From: Viola odorata
Taxonomy: Eukaryota > Streptophyta > Magnoliopsida > Malpighiales > Violaceae
Length of the DNA stretch: 64,000 nt
Assembly (NCBI GenBank): GCA_963691705.1
Contig: OY829541.1
Span: 43,231,661 to 43,295,660 of the forward strand
Direction: 5' to 3'
Shown: in pieces, positions 22,906-33,888 of the stretch
How positions within the stretch are numbered: position 1 is the stretch's first letter
Layout: each line of letters starts with the position of its first letter
Translations under genes and position numbers: made by a program
Notes under the pieces: generated by a model
The model's database searches: none
What the model saw: only the letters and a program-made list of their open reading frames with translations
What the model was told of the DNA's origin: nothing

Positions 22906-25900
22906 TCAGGCGTAGCATATGTTGACTGCATCGGCATTCACCGGTCTTAGGAGATCGTCTCCGTCCATGTTGGTTAGCATTAGGGCACCCCCTGAGAATG
23001 CACTTTTAACTAGATACGGGCCCTCATATTTGGGGGCCCACTTTCCTTGACTGGCCTCCTGATGAGGGAGAATCTTCTTCAGTACTAAATCCCCAGCCTC
23101 GAACTTGCGAGGTCGCACTTTCCTGTCATAAGCGTTGGCCATTCTTTGCTGATATAATTGTGCATGGCAGATAGCGGGCAAGCGCTTTTCGGGAAGGAGG
23201 TTCAGCTGCTCGTACCTCACTCTTGCCCAATCTGATTCTTCTACTTCAGACTCTGCCAGGATTCTGAGAGAAGGGATTTCTATTTCAAGGGGAATTACGG
23301 CTTCCATGCCGTAAACTAATGAGTAGGGAGTTGCCCCTGTAGATGTACGGGTTGCTATCCGGTAGGCATGCAATGCGAAGGGAAGCATGTCATGCCAGTC
23401 CTTGTGAGTGATTACCATCTTTTGGATGATCTTTTTTAGGTTTTTGTTTGCTGCTTCAACTGGGCCATTCATTTTTGGTCGATATGGAGATGAGTTTCGG
23501 TGCTTCACCTTCCAATGTTGGCAAAAACCGTCGATCATTTTCCCATTGAGATTGGAGCCGTTGTCCGTGATGATGGTTTCTGGGACTCCGTGACGGCAGA
23601 TGATGTTTCTTTCGATGAAACGCATGGTCGTCTTCTGTGTGACGTTGGAGTAGGAGGCGGCCTCTACCCATTTGGTGAAGTAGTCGATCGCTACGAGGAT
23701 GAAGCGATGGCCATTAGAGGCTGTGGGATGAATTTGGCCGATGATGTCGATTCCCCACATTGCGAAAGGCCAAGGCGATGTCATATTGAAGAGAGGGGCT
23801 GGAGGGACGTGGATATGGTCACCGTAAACTTGACACTTGTGGCACTTCCGGAAGTAGTTGATGCAATCCCGTTCGATGGTGAGCCAAAAGTAGCCTTGCC
23901 TCATTATCTGTCTGGCCATCATGTGCCCACTAGCATGTGTGGAACACACCCCTTCGTGGATTTCCGTTATGATTCTTTTCGCCTCGGTCATGGTGACGCA
24001 GCGAAGCAAAGCTCCATCAGCTCTTCTTTTGTATAAAACTTCGCCGTCGAGATAGAAGTCTAGGGCTAAACGCTGGAGGGTCCTTTTGCTAACCCGGCTT
24101 GCCCCCGGTGGATGTTCCCGGTTTCTGATGAATTGTACTAAGTCGTGGAACCAAGGCTTCCCATCGGCTTCCTCTTCCAAGGTGACACAGCATGCCGGCG
24201 TTTCCTTTACCTCTACCCTCAAAGGCTGAAGCATTACTCCACACTCTAGTTTGAACATGGAGGCCAAGGTGGCTAATGCGTCTGCGAAGCGGTTCTTTTC
24301 TCGGTCAACTCGGTCGAACTTGGTTTCCTCGAATTCCCGCGTGAGCTGAGTGAGTAACCTTTGATAAGGGATGAGCTTGGAATCCCGTGTCTGCCAGAGG
24401 TCCTGGGCTTGGTAGATGACGAGTGCTGAATCGCCGAAGATCCGGAGCTTCTTTACTTTTAGGTCGATGGCTGCCGCAAGACCACTGATACATGCCTCAT
24501 ACTCAGCGATGTTATTAGTGCAGGGGAAGTTCAACTTGCATGCTACAGGGAATTGACGGCCGTCTAGGGCTATGACTACGGCTCCCACTCCCTTGCCTGA
24601 GAGGTTCACCGCGCCGTCGAAGAACATGGTCCACCAGTCGTCTTCTTGAAGATCCTCTGCGATTTCATCCTCAACTGCTATGATGTCCTCATCGGGGAAG
24701 TCAAAGCTCAATGACTCATACTCATCCGAGGCATGATCAGCCAAGTGATCGGCGAGGGCACTTGCCTTAATCGCTTTGAGTTACATAGATGATCTCGTGC
24801 TCAGCTAATAAGACTTGCCATCTGCAAATGCGACTCGATAGGTACGGTTTTTCGAAGATGTACTTCAGCGGATCCATGCGAGAGATTAGCCATGTCGTGT
24901 AATACAACATGTACTGTCGAAGTCTTCGGGCGCACCATGCTAGGGCGCAACATGTTCGTTCTAACATGGAGTAGCGCATCTCGCACTCGTTGAATTTCTT
25001 GCTGAGGTAGTAGATGGCTTGTTCACGTCTTCCCGACTCATCGTGCTGTCCCAAAACGCAGCCCATGGTGCTAGCCGTGACTGTTAGGTACATGAGCAAG
25101 GGTCGTCCTGGCGTCGGGGGAACCAGTACCGGCGGGTTTTGCAGGTATGTCTTGATTTTCTCGAAGGCTTTCTGACAGTCTTCGTCCCATTCCGCTTCTC
25201 CGTGTTTCCTTAGCATTTTGAACATCGGCTGACAAGTAAGTGTTAACTGGCTGATAAAGCGCGCGATGTAGTTGATGCGTCCTAAGAAGCTTCGTACTTC
25301 CGTTTCAGTGCTGGGAGAGGGTAGCTCTTGAATTGCTTTTATCTTATCAGGATCCACTTCTATGCCTTTGTTACTGACGATGAATCCCAATAACTTTCCG
25401 GAGGTTACTCCAAAGGTGCATTTAGCTGGGTTTAGCCTTAGCCGAAATTGCCTAAACCTTTCGAATACCTTCTTCAGGATGTCTACATGGTCTTGCGCGC
25501 CGCGAGATTTGGCTATCATGTCGTCGACATAGATTTCCAACTCTTTATGCATCATGTCATGGAAAAGGGTGACGACAGCACGTTGGTACGTGGCTCCTGC
25601 GTTCTTTAATCCGAAGGGCATCACTTTGTAGCAGAAGGTTCCCCAAGGGGTGATAAAGGTCATCTTTTCACTGTCCTCGGGTGCCATCTTGATCTGATTG
25701 TACCCGGAAAATCCGTCCATGAAGGAGAACATGTCATTTCCGGCGGCACTATCCACCAAGATGTCGATATGGGGAAGTGGGAAGTCATCCTTAGGGCTGG
25801 CTCGATTGAGATCCCGAAAGTCCACGCACATGCGAACCTTCCCATCTTTCTTAGGCACTGGCACTATGTTGGCGATCCATTCTGGGTACTCGGCAACTCT

Positions 25901-26342
25901 CAGAAAACCCGCGTCCAGTTGCTTGGTAACTTCTTCTTTGATTTTTAGGAGGATATCTGGATGCATTCTCCGGAGTTTCTGTTTGATAGGTCTAAACTCG
26001 GGTTTTAATGGGATGCGATGCTCAACTATCCCGGGATCAAGACCTGGCATGTCGGCGTATGACCATGCAAATACGTCGGAGTAGTCTTTGAGGAGAGAAA
26101 TCAACCTTTCTCTCTGAGTCGTATCCAAGGTAGTCCCGATCTTGACCAACTTTTGATTCTCATTGCTTGCCCCCAAGCTTACTTCGTCCAATTCCTCCTG
26201 ATGAGGGGTTACTTCCTTTTCTGAACTTTCCAGTAAACGGGCCAGTTCGTCGGAGATTTCTGCTTTGTCTTCAGTCGTAGCGATGATTTCTTCGCCAATA
26301 AAGACATAAGTTTTATCATGACAATCTGAACTAACATTCATC
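22906..26342 (-). pseudogene. pol: Ogre pol exon: RT, RNase H, archaeal-type RNase H, integrase (one frameshift)
   Basis: It begins after the intron acceptor (26343) and runs leftwards. RT has MCVDFRDLN and MPFGLKNAGATYQ, with catalytic Y-V-D-D at 25531-25520. The first RNase H covers about 25180-24850. The archaeal-type RNase H starts near MFFDGAVN (about 24625) with NNIAEYEACISGL. The integrase H2C2 region is at about 23970-23840, the core has WGIDIIG, ITDNGSN and PVEAANK (D, D, E, about 23760-23450), and the C-terminal LVLKK...GKWAPKYEGPYLV module lies before stop 22906. A run of A near 24780 is two bases short (or one long), so the frame stops at 24767 and reopens upstream of 24744. Otherwise about 1,140 codons are open. 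Without the frameshift this would be a full-length Ogre pol. Confidence 0.92.
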
Positions 26343-26489
26343 CTGAAATAAAAAAATGCGAAAAAAGAGATGCGTAAAATGAAAATTGCATATATATTTG
26401 CTTTTTAACAGAAGGGGAACGTGAGTTCCTACAAAAAGGTTTTCGTAAGAAAACGTGCAAACATGTGTTTTTCTAAAAGAAGTAATTAC
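26343..26489 (-). other. Ogre intron between protease and RT (147 bp)
   Basis: On the minus strand, donor C|GTAATT at 26489 and acceptor TTTATTTCAG|G at 26343 flank a T-rich 147-base stretch with in-frame stops. Joining 26490 to 26342 gives TCT CC|G ATG, restoring one frame from protease into RT. A partially spliced intron here is a known Ogre feature, thought to set the gag to pol ratio. Confidence 0.85.
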
Positions 26490-27775
26490 GGAGAGACATC
26501 CGGAAGCATGGTGATGGTCCAGTTGCACACAAACTCCCCTGACTTCTTAACGAAAATGACTGAACCAGACGACGATCCCTCTTCTCCTAGAGTGCAGATA
26601 CGGAGGTCCGATACCTTGACAGGATTTCCATTGATGGTTTCGGCGGCGAAGGGGAATGTAGTTCTGATATGGGGGATTGACATCTTGCCCCCTGGCGCAG
26701 AACGTCCGAATAGCTTAGCCAGCTGCTTTTCTTTCTTTTCTTGGGCAATTCTAACGAAATCGGCTTTGCCCGGTTGGTACCCTAACCCAAAACGGTCTCC
26801 GAAGCTCTTCGGAGGCGACCCTCCTTTGGATCCTTGTAGCTTGGCGCCGAGCCATTTTCCCAATTGGAAACTTCCTTCCAGCATTGGTTTAGGGGTGGTT
26901 CCGGCTGTCTCAGATTTTGAGGCTTTGCCCACAAGGGACCCCTCCTTGATCCAGTCTGTGTTGACGATTTCGAAGGCTTGGAACGAGCTCTCCAAGGTTT
27001 CGGCAGTTTCGATGTAAGGCACGGAGGCGTGCTTAGCCAAGATCAGGGCCTCTTCTGCCTTTATCGTGACTAAGGCATTATCCTTGACGTTCTTGAGGCA
27101 CTGATGCAGAGAAGAGGGGACTGCCCCTGCTGAGTGGATCCAAGGTCGTCCCAGTAGCATGTTGTAAGCAGGTTGGATTTCCATGATCTGGAATGTCAGG
27201 GCGAAGGTGTGGGGCCCAATGACCATGTCCAATTCAAAGTTTCCGATGATCTCTCGAGTGGTGCCATCGAAAGCCCTAGCCATCATTCCGCTAGGTTTCA
27301 TGTGAGAGAAATCGACCGGTAGTTGCTCGAGGACGTGCCTGGGCATGACATTCAGCGCGGACCCATTGTCGATGAGGGCCTTGGCTATGACGTGTCCCTT
27401 ACATTCTACCGTGATGTATAGGGCCTTGTTGTGATCTTTTCCTGAGGGGTCGATCTCTTCTTCGGAGAAGGAAATGCCGCTGAGGGCCTGAATCCTTCCG
27501 ACAAGGTTTTCCACCCCTTCTGTAGTGATATCCTTAGTTACGAAGGCTTGCTTCAAGACTTTCAGGAGAGCTTGGCGATGAGCCTCTGAAGTAAGTATCA
27601 GCTCCATGATGGAAATGCGAGCTGGGGTTTTCTTCAGTTGTTCGATGATGCTGAACTCGCTCTGTTTCATGATTTTGAGGAACTCAGCCGTCTCGTCCGC
27701 GGTTACAGGTTGGCTCAAACCTTGTGTTTCCTCTATCATTTCCTCGCGAATCACAGGGTTTTTCCCTTTAGCTTG
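26490..27775 (-). pseudogene. pro: Ogre protease region
   Basis: Open from just after a TGA (27778-27776) to the intron donor, about 428 codons. The core ALIDNGSALNVMP (about 27375) is the Tat/Ogre form of the aspartic protease active site D-N-G, followed by LGRPWIHSAGAVPS. The upstream part (EFLKIMKQSEFSIIEQL, then LILTSEAHRQALL) is a conserved Ogre gag-protease linker. It would cut the polyprotein. It is in the same frame as gag upstream and, after splicing, as RT downstream. The protease domain itself is intact. The only damage is the TGA just before it. Confidence 0.85.
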
Positions 27776-27778
27776 TCA

Positions 27779-28786
27779 TTGCTTCTCTACTTCCTTCGAG
27801 ATGTAACATCTCCCGGTGCGGGTCATGCCCCCGATATGAGAGGTTTCACCGATAGTGGGTCCTATTGGCGTGACTGTAGGAGGGGTGGTGATTACCGTGT
27901 ACCCGTAGTCGAATGGGACCGCGTGCAGGTCTCGGCTAGGAGTATTCACAGCTAATGTGAACACTACCTTGCGTGGGGTTGTGGAGGTGTCCCCTGTCTG
28001 AGCCACATATTCGAAGGAATATGGTGCTGGAGAGTGGTCCCCGATGGCATTGATGGTTCCTCGGGCTTCTCCTTTAGTTTGGATGACTCCGAATGTGGTG
28101 AGTTGCTTGACTTTTTGCCGAAAGAGTCCACAATCCTGGATGTCATGCTTGCTTTCCCCTTGGCAGAAGAGGCATTGGGCCTGATTATTCCCCGGGAATG
28201 GTAGATAAGCGTTGTTAGCTAGAGCGAAGAACAACTCTTCGTTGGGTGTTTCTTCCATCGAAGGGCGAGGAAAGTTGATTCCTACGGAAGCAATGTCGCC
28301 CATCCCCGAATTATGGTGCGGTAGGGGACCCATTGTCACAGCAGGATCCTTTGCTAATCCATGGGGCGAGATTCGCCCTTGTTTAGTTAGGTGCTCGACC
28401 TTTTCTCTAAAGGCATAACAATCCTCCAAGGAGTGTCCTCCGGTTCCGGCGTGATATTCGCAGCTAACCTTTGGATCATACCAGCTAGGGTAAGGAGTGG
28501 ATTGAGACGGGAGTGGGGATGGCATAATCTGTCCCTCTGCCAAGAGGCTTGTGTAGATTTCCTTCAAAGGAAACAGAGGGAGCGACCACATCGGTAAAGG
28601 GTATGATTCGGAGTCTGAGGGTTCCCAAGAAGGTAGTGATGGTGCTGGGCCACCATAGGAGGGTGGCGCCGAATACCTGACGAGGTAATCGAATCTCCCA
28701 GAAGGTTGGCCCAAAGTATCAATCTCGCGATCGCCCTCGTCGCGGCGTTTGGAGAATCGTTTGCCCGACGAAGTCGATCCCTTCTT
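27779..28786 (-). pseudogene. gag: Ogre gag, second zinc-knuckle module
   Basis: It continues the gag frame between TGA 28789-28787 and TGA 27778-27776, with no frameshift. After a Pro/Ser-rich linker come EIYTSLLAEGQI, a CHHC motif (CEYHAGTGGHSLEDC, about 28465-28420) and a CCHC motif of form C-x2-C-x5-H-x4-C (CLFCQGESKHDIQDC, about 28165-28125), then GVIQT and TINAIGD. The same series of motifs occurs about 820 bases upstream in the first module, at about half identity, so this looks like an old tandem duplication inside gag. The knuckles would bind the element RNA. A conserved C-terminal part (YGYTVITTPPTV) follows. Confidence 0.75.
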
Positions 28787-30841
28787 TCAGAGGATTGGGA
28801 GTGGAGTTCCCTTGGCATTATGCGAGATAGGAAATCCGTCTCCGATGGTGTTAATGGATCTTCCCTCGTGGGTTGCTTTCTGGGTTTGGATCACCCCGAG
28901 ATGCGAGAGTTGTACCACCCTTTCTGCGAACACCTTGCAGTTTTGGATTTTGTGATCGTCGCTTTCCTCGCAGTACATGCAGCCACTTGGATTGCTCTCC
29001 GAGTATGGCAAGTGTCCTCCTCGAGTTAGGGCCAGGAAAAGTTGTTCCTGTGGCCAGCTTGATGCGGAAAAGAGAAGGTCGTTTCTTTCTCCTGCCAAGA
29101 TGGCGTTCACTCCTCCCTTTCCCTGGGCATGATTGGGAAGAGGGTTGGTGGATGTGTTGGGTCCTTTTGCTAACCCTTCGAAAGATACCCACCCACTCTT
29201 GATCAAGTGCTGGACTTTAGCTTTAAATGCGAAGCAGTTTTCCAGAGTGTGACCTGGGGCTCCAGCGTGGTATTCACACCTCGCGTTGAGATCATACCAC
29301 TTCGGGTAAGGAGGCAATTGAGGCTGAGCCGGCACCGGTACGATCTGTCCGGCTGCCAAGAGATGTTTGTAGATTTCTCCTGCAGGAAGAGGAAGAGGAG
29401 GTGGAGGCTCTCGGCTCCACCGATTGTTTGTCGTGTTTTGGTTATTTGGGTTTTTTGGTGGGTTATATGGCTTGGGTTGCATGGGTTGTGATGCTTGTAC
29501 TGATGGGAAATGCGTAGGGCTTTGAGGCGCGATATTGGCAACAGGCGGCGAGGTAAAAGGAAAGTAGGTAGGTTGATATAATGACGGCAGAGGGTAGGGC
29601 GATAAATAAGGTGGAGGTGGTGGAAATGGCTGCCCCTGATGAGCTTGGGGAGCCACAAATCCAACGTCTCTTTTTATGATAGGTGCTTTCCTGGGCGCAG
29701 ATTCCGATGCTGAAGGCAAGATTCGTCCTGACTTAATTCCTTGCTCGACTCTTTCGGCAATTAGGACCATATCGGAGAAGCTATTTGAGGGGTTTGAGAT
29801 CAGGTAGGTGTAGTAGGGAGCCTTGAAGGTGTGCAAGAAGATCGACAGGAGTTCCTTGTCGCTTAAGGGTGGAGAGATTCGTGAGGCCGCCTCCCTCCAT
29901 CTCTGAGCATAGGTTTTTACGGACTCGCCGACTTTCTTTTCCATGTTTTGCAGATCAGCGCGGTCGGGTGCTACCTCCATATTGAACTTATATTGCCGGT
30001 AGAATGCGTCGGATAAGTCTCTCCATGTCCTGATCCTGGCTCGATCTAGCCCCATATACCATGTCAGGGCGTGCTTGGTCAAGCTTTCCCGGAAGAGATG
30101 AATCAACAACGGCTCATTGTGGATTACCTCTGCCATCTTGTTGCAGTATGCTCTGAGATGGGTCTTTGGGCACTCTACCCCAGTATATTTTTCGAAGTCA
30201 GGGATTTTGTACTTCGGGGGTACGACAATCCCGGGGACCATACACATATCGGCAGGGCCGGTAGGGTCAAATGGATCAGCCCCTTCAATTGCTCGGAGCC
30301 TTTCCTCAAGTAGGTTTAGCCGATCATTTTTCGGTTGCTCGGCCCCGATGGGGTTGGAACCGAAGGGTAGTGCTAGTCCTGATGAGAACTGCGGTTGCGC
30401 TGAGTTGAAAGTGAGGAGCTGAGTTCCCACAGGTCCGGGAACTGTGCTCGGAGGAATAGGAGGGAGATACGGATTCTCTGGGTCGGCCTGGCTCTTGCTG
30501 GGGTCCACAGCAGGGTTGATTGAAAGGTGCTGAAGCGACGGGGAGATCTCTTCACCCGCCTTAACTGGAGGACTTGCAGCGTTGGGTACAGTGAAGGGAC
30601 TAACCCATCTCCAACGGCCCGGGGGGCCGGACAGGGGTGGGAGTACCGAAGGTCCTGCGACAGTGAGTAAAGGGGAAGGTCTGTTTGTTTGAGGGGGATC
30701 GAAACCCGGTGGCAACTCGGTGACAGCTTCATCTCTTTCCTTTTCGGCCCTGGCGGCCCTTTCCGTAGTGATCCTAACTTGCTCCTCTAACTCAGCAATT
30801 CTAGCGGTCAGTGCTTCATCGGTCTTGGCCGGTTCAGTCAT
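28787..30841 (-). pseudogene. gag: Ogre gag with first zinc-knuckle module
   Basis: The start chosen is ATG 30841 (MTEPAKTDEAL), because a coiled-coil segment (LTARIAELEEQVRITTERAA) follows and the upstream codons look like leader. A Pro-rich stretch precedes the retrotransposon gag domain (YKIPDFEKYTGVECPKTHLR to RVEQGIKSGRI, about 30200-29740). A Pro-rich linker follows, then a CHHC knuckle (CEYHAGAPGHTLENC, about 29282-29238) and a CCHC knuckle (CMYCEESDDHKIQNC, about 28984-28940). The frame hits TGA at 28789-28787 and continues unbroken afterwards. It is the structural protein of the particle. A CGA to TGA change is the simplest origin of the stop. Confidence 0.85.
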
Positions 30842-31625
30842 TTTTCGCTTTTGAAGTCTAGTCAAAGGGAGCCTGTGTGGAGGAGCTTGCCTCCGAGGAG
30901 CTATGGTGAACCTGAAAAAAGGGAAAAAACACAAAAACAGTGAGTATAAATGAAGATACACAGGTGATGTGCAATCCCGAGGTCTCCACATTTGCTCATT
31001 CGCTTTTCTGGCTTGTACTTTCATTTGATATTTTCAGGGTGGTCGCGGAGGCGAGATATCCTGGTCGTTGGCGAGATACGAAGGAAGCCTCTATACATTC
31101 CAACGATATGACGCAAATCTGAGATGCTAACGGCGAAACCCAAATCAGCAGGGGCAACCAACGCCGTCATGCTAGGGGGATCTCTTTTTCACATTATGCT
31201 TTCAACGCTATAGGGCCTGATGCCTAGTGAACCCAACCAAGGGGAGGGACGTCGATCTATGCTATGAACTCGGAAGTTCTTGTGATAAACTAAAAGGATA
31301 GGGTCATGAGCGAGGGCTACTTGGCTATATATTGCTTGGTCTGATTTTTCTGGTTTTTTAGTGAAAAGATTGTGTTTATCTCGGAGGGATTTTCTTTTTC
31401 TTTTTGCGATGGTCTTTTGAGTTGTATTTGGGATGGATAATTGATATGAAAAAGATAGGCAATTTTAATAAATATCCGAAAGAGTACGACTTTATTAAAG
31501 TGTTTACAAAAGTATGGTAAACTTGCCAACTACCTAAGTTCATCAAAAATGGCTAAGATAGATGAAATTAGGGGTCCTAGCTAAAAGAAAAGGTTTGCCG
31601 ATATCCGAGCCTTTCCCTAAAGGCG
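30842..31625 (-). other. Spacer between Ogre ORF1 and gag
   Basis: 784 bases with no recognised gene. On the minus strand TTTTTTCAG|G ends at 30912, 70 bases before the gag ATG. This looks like a splice acceptor and could let gag be made from a spliced RNA. The donor is not identified. The stretch 31317-31530 is A/T-rich. Confidence 0.45.
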
Positions 31626-33347
31626 TCAATCCTGGGCGTCAGAGTTCTCCTGCCAAAGGTACTCCATCGAAGCCATCTCCCCTTTCTGCATTTCTATCTC
31701 AGCTTCTAAGGCGGTAATTCGGTTTTGCAATGCCTGGCTCTTCCTATCTCCTAGATCTGCTCGAGTAGTCAAGACCCTTATCGTTGAATCCTTGTCTTGG
31801 ATTATGGCACTCGAAGCTTCTTTCTTGCGGGTTTCGCTGCTCAAGCGTTCGTTGAAGGCCCTGAGGGCCACCTTCTGTTTTACTGCTTGTATCCGGACAA
31901 AATCCCTATGACGCCGGTGTACCTCATTCTTCTGGACTTCTGCGTAGCATTGACGTGCTTCGGCAGTATCTCTTTCCTCTGTCATTAGATCTCGCTCTTC
32001 CTGCGCTGCTCGTATTTGTTCTACCACTTGCGCGTAAGCCATGGCATCCATTCCTCCACTTACTTGCGATTCTCCTTCCTCTTCTATCGGTTTCTGATTT
32101 TCTGGGTGAGGCAAGACATTGCCGTTGACTCGCTGCAACCTCCACTGTGGATATTGCGGTATTGTTGCGGCAGGGGCGACACGTCCTTTGAGACAAAAGG
32201 GGTTGGCCCAGTCTAGGGCGTACAACTGGATGTTCTGATTCTCTCCGGTGTGTGGTAGATCCGTTTTCGTCATGCCGAATGTTACTGGAATGATCTGGGT
32301 GATGCAAAACTGCCTGAGTACGAGGGCAGGGCAGTAGTGAGCACATCCCCAAGCTCCGATTAGAGGAACCCAAGGTAGGGGTCCACAGCAGACGATAGGA
32401 TCGGAGGTTCGTAGCCACTTGGCATGCCAACTGAAGTCTTCCTCTGAGAGGTTGATGAATCGGTTGATCCAGACATCTTTATTTTCCATCTCCCATTTAT
32501 CTGTGGTCATTGCATTGATAACTCTGAGCAGAGGGCACGACCTGATGTAGCTCTCGAAGAAGATGGATTGATCAGGAGTTTGCTTGAAGTGGCTGATCAA
32601 CCATACTGTCAGTAGCTGGGCGCAGCAGGTGAGCCTCCCTTTCCCCTTCCTTCGGCAGGAGTCTAAGGAACGAAAGGTCTCGGCCAAGATGGCTGTTGTA
32701 GGATTGATGGCATTTACCTCCATCTCGTAAAAGATGTTGGCTGCTGAAGAGTCGATGGCGTTTCTCATCCTCGGAAAAAAGACGAATCCTACAATGGCGA
32801 AGGCCAGAATCCTTAAGCGCCTAGCTCCATTTGATAGCTGAAATCGTACCTCGATATCCGACCAACACCAAACGTAGTCACCCTCCTTGACACGAGTAGG
32901 GATTCCTAATAGCTTGTCGAGTCTTATTTTTACACTTGCAGAGTCAAGTCGGACATTCTGGTAGATGATTGATATGGGTGATGTGAAGCACATCAAAGTT
33001 GAGTACTCCTCGAGTGTAGGAGTTAAGTCCACTCCCTTGTCAAAAGAGAAGCAATGATAGTAGGAATCCCAGAACTTCAAAGCTGCCCTGATACAACCCC
33101 AATCGGCCTTGACATCCACTAAGGTCAGTAGCTTTCCATAACTACCCTCAAACTGAGTCTCTTCGTCTTCAGTCAGCTCATTCCTTAACATCCGAATCCT
33201 AGTCAAATCAAAGTCTACAACCTCTACTTTGATTTTAGTGGTGATGTCAGGGGCGAATCCCCGTTCTAACAGATCTCCTCGGGCAGCTTGATCGTCGAAG
33301 CTTCGTCCCCCGAAAATATCAAATGAAAGTAACGTAGGTGCTGCCAT
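31626..33347 (-). CDS. Ogre ORF1 protein
   Basis: An intact frame of 573 codons from ATG 33347 to TGA 31626. An in-frame ATG 39 bases upstream (33386) is less likely, since 33347 has the strong context ACCATGG. It begins MAAPTLLSFDIFGG. The middle region (TLVDVKADWGCIRAALKFWD, then DLTPTLEEYSTLM and KLLGIP) is the signature of ORF1 proteins found upstream of gag in Ogre elements. The C-terminal 150 residues are charged and helical with heptad spacing, likely a coiled coil. The function is unknown in the family. It is the only undamaged gene of this element, and no domain of known activity can be seen. Confidence 0.8.
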   Translation of the reverse strand: MAAPTLLSFDIFGGRSFDDQAARGDLLERGFAPDITTKIKVEVVDFDLTRIRMLRNELTEDEETQFEGSYGKLLTLVDVKADWGCIRAALKFWDSYYHCFSFDKGVDLTPTLEEYSTLMCFTSPISIIYQNVRLDSASVKIRLDKLLGIPTRVKEGDYVWCWSDIEVRFQLSNGARRLRILAFAIVGFVFFPRMRNAIDSSAANIFYEMEVNAINPTTAILAETFRSLDSCRRKGKGRLTCCAQLLTVWLISHFKQTPDQSIFFESYIRSCPLLRVINAMTTDKWEMENKDVWINRFINLSEEDFSWHAKWLRTSDPIVCCGPLPWVPLIGAWGCAHYCPALVLRQFCITQIIPVTFGMTKTDLPHTGENQNIQLYALDWANPFCLKGRVAPAATIPQYPQWRLQRVNGNVLPHPENQKPIEEEGESQVSGGMDAMAYAQVVEQIRAAQEERDLMTEERDTAEARQCYAEVQKNEVHRRHRDFVRIQAVKQKVALRAFNERLSSETRKKEASSAIIQDKDSTIRVLTTRADLGDRKSQALQNRITALEAEIEMQKGEMASMEYLWQENSDAQD

Positions 33348-33865
33348 GGTGAATGAGCAAAATGGGCCCTGTAGGACAAACATCAAAATTTCTAAGTGCT
33401 AAGTAAATGGTGTGTGTGAGAAATCCACAGTTTGTATAACAGGAAAAATCACGTCATCATACCAACAAGATAAATAGCCACGATAAACAGGTATAATCAT
33501 GATGCACGTGCTGGGGCTCTGATTCCGACACCTCTAACTGGCTTGAATGGTTCCCGGATGATACCATGAAAAGGTCCCTAAAGTGTCGTCTGGCGTCCCC
33601 GATTCCTTACGAAATCGAGTAATCCTTTCAACTGGCTTTAGGGGTTCATCCGAGTTGGGATTGGTGAACACTACCTAGGACATGTGTCCTAGGGCGTCAC
33701 TACTACCCTCCTATTTTGGTATTGGTCCCCTGGGTGTAGGGCGCTATGATATGCATATGACAATTGATAAAGCAAATAAATGAACAGATCAGCAATTGAT
33801 CAAAGCAAATAAATAAACACATAAACACCTCTCTAAAAAAGACAAAACCGGCTCCGACCCCAAAA
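33348..33865 (-). other. Ogre leader between primer site and ORF1
   Basis: About 520 bases without a gene, ending in the good Kozak context of ORF1. There is no clear repeat or splice site. Confidence 0.6.
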
Positions 33866-33885
33866 GGTCCCCAGTGAAGTCGCCA
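33866..33885 (-). other. Ogre primer-binding site, tRNA-Arg type
   Basis: On the minus strand TGGCGACTTCACTGGGGACC begins three bases inside the 5' LTR. It matches, with about one mismatch, the tRNA-Arg 3' end used by known Ogre elements (from memory of the family). Confidence 0.75.
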
Positions 33886-33888
33886 AAC

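Noticed and set aside
23500..24036. 178-codon plus-strand ORF
   Set aside because: Shadow of the Ogre integrase, which is clearly coding on the minus strand with catalytic motifs.
24744..24790. Programmed frameshift between Ogre RNase H domains
   Set aside because: Frame change occurs at a short A-run with no pseudoknot evident and at a place where Ogre pol is continuous in the family; a simple indel is more likely.
33866..33885. tRNA-Arg-like sequence as a tRNA gene
   Set aside because: Only the 3' 18-20 bases match and it abuts the LTR; it is a primer-binding site.
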